Positions 5,386 through 6,206 of a DNA stretch of 6,206 bases are shown here, piece by piece. The translations under genes and the position numbers were made by a program. The stretch's first letter is position 1. Each line of letters begins with the position of its first letter. The notes beneath the pieces are model-generated. The model searched no databases and was not told where the DNA came from. It was given only the letters and a program-made list of their open reading frames with translations. Origin of the DNA: Lachnospiraceae bacterium (GTDB lineage: Bacteria > Bacillota_A > Clostridia > Lachnospirales > Lachnospiraceae); assembly GCA_024689605.1 (NCBI GenBank), contig JAILDD010000079.1, positions 1-6,206 of the forward strand, in the 5' to 3' direction.

Positions 5386-6206
5386 ATGGATATTACAAAA
5401 ATCTGGAAAAAATATAAGTCGTCACAGATTGAGTATGATGGTTTTATCTTTAACTCACTGGGCGGCTTATTAAATGCGTTTCAGTCGGTATTCGTACTGA
5501 TGGTACTGAGCAGGGTGATGCCCACACTGGAAGAGGCAGGGGTATTTACCTTTGCATATTCAGTTGCCAATCTCATGCTGGATATCGGCAGGTACGGCAT
5601 GCGTAACTATCAGGTTACTGATGTAAAGGAAAAATATGCCTATTCCACATACTTTAAGTCCAGAGTTCTGACTACAGTGGCAATGATGGTGGTAAGCGTA
5701 GTCTATGTGGTGGTCAGAAACGGCATAGAGGGTTACACTGTAGAAAAAGTCTGGATAATCATCTTCATGTGCCTGTTTAAGGCAGTGGATTCCATGGAAG
5801 ATATTTATTATGGAAGATACCAGCAGGTCGGGCGTCTGGATATAGCCGGTAAATGTCTGACAGTACATATGCTGATGGTGATACTCAGCTATGTGCTGTG
5901 TCTGGTGGCCGGAGCTGATCTTCTTGCCTCTACCGTAGTGACGACCTTTGTCTCTGCAGTGGTTACTTTGGTGCTGATACTTCCTACCCGGAAGATGGCA
6001 GATCCTGACTGGAAAAGCAATGCAAAATTAAGGTCAAAAGAAAGCAGCTGGCCCCTTTTATGGGAATGTACCGGACTTGCCATAGCGCTTTTTTTAAGTT
6101 TCTATCAGGTAAACTGCCCCAAATATGCCATAGATTCTGTTATGACGGATGTGGATCAGGCCAATTTCGGTTTCATAAGCATGCCGGTATTCTTTGCGTC
6201 ACTGAT
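5386..6206 (+). CDS. Wzx-like polysaccharide flippase (MOP superfamily), 3'-truncated
   Basis: The frame is open from ATG 5386 to the window edge, giving 273 residues of a protein whose family usually has roughly 450-500. It is a multi-pass membrane protein. Hydrophobic helices are visible at about 22-45, 51-67, 93-110, 121-133, 159-176, 180-200 and 225-241. The segment LDIGRYGMRNYQVTDVKEKY (65-84) and the loop DSMEDIYYGRYQQVGRLDIAGK (135-156) resemble oligosaccharide repeat-unit flippases that carry lipid-linked sugars across the membrane for capsule or exopolysaccharide. AGGA (5371-5374) precedes the start by 11 nt. It begins 17 nt after hisA with no terminator between, so it is probably in the same transcript and may open a polysaccharide cluster to the right. 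The substrate is unknown; another polysaccharide exporter of the MOP group is possible. Confidence 0.85.
   Translation, partial: MDITKIWKKYKSSQIEYDGFIFNSLGGLLNAFQSVFVLMVLSRVMPTLEEAGVFTFAYSVANLMLDIGRYGMRNYQVTDVKEKYAYSTYFKSRVLTTVAMMVVSVVYVVVRNGIEGYTVEKVWIIIFMCLFKAVDSMEDIYYGRYQQVGRLDIAGKCLTVHMLMVILSYVLCLVAGADLLASTVVTTFVSAVVTLVLILPTRKMADPDWKSNAKLRSKESSWPLLWECTGLAIALFLSFYQVNCPKYAIDSVMTDVDQANFGFISMPVFFASL

Noticed and set aside
5560..6083. Minus-strand open frames opposite the flippase
   Set aside because: The plus-strand frame is open through the window edge with membrane helices and family-like loops; the antisense products have no pattern.
1..6206. CRISPR array, insertion sequence, phage or defence system
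   Set aside because: I saw no spaced direct repeats, transposase or integrase motifs, terminal inverted repeats, or nuclease/toxin signatures on either strand.

Overview
The window reads as ordinary chromosome of a low-to-mid GC Firmicute. It is most likely a Lachnospiraceae-type clostridium (Butyrivibrio or a relative), judged from protein wording, Shine-Dalgarno sites of the GGAGG type and sigma-A-like promoters. That placement is inference from pattern recognition, with no database search behind it. I found no mobile element, CRISPR array, tRNA or rRNA.

Left part (1-2495, plus strand): the 3' end of a PadR-family transcriptional regulator is followed at short distance by a flavodoxin-like protein and a GNAT-type acetyltransferase, which look like one transcription unit. 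A separate DUF1836 protein, probably a DNA-binding regulator, follows behind its own TATAAT promoter. Middle part (2571-3696, minus strand): a small two-helix membrane protein of unknown function, then rpsT (ribosomal protein S20) with a TTG start, a strong TTGACA/TAAAAT promoter, a structured leader of about 110 nt and a clear intrinsic terminator. A 13-bp hairpin serves as a shared terminator between the convergent DUF1836 and membrane-protein genes.

Right part (3736-6206, plus strand): a tight unit of dapB (lysine/diaminopimelate synthesis), hisA and the start of a Wzx-like polysaccharide flippase, with gaps of 13 and 17 nt. The HisA is of the eukaryotic (yeast HIS6) type, not the usual bacterial type, and no other his gene lies beside it. 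The flippase runs off the right edge.

I see no convincing undescribed multi-gene system. The items most worth a second look are the eukaryote-type HisA in a dapB/flippase operon, the folded rpsT leader with its TTG start, and the uncharacterised membrane gene whose last codons form half of a terminator.
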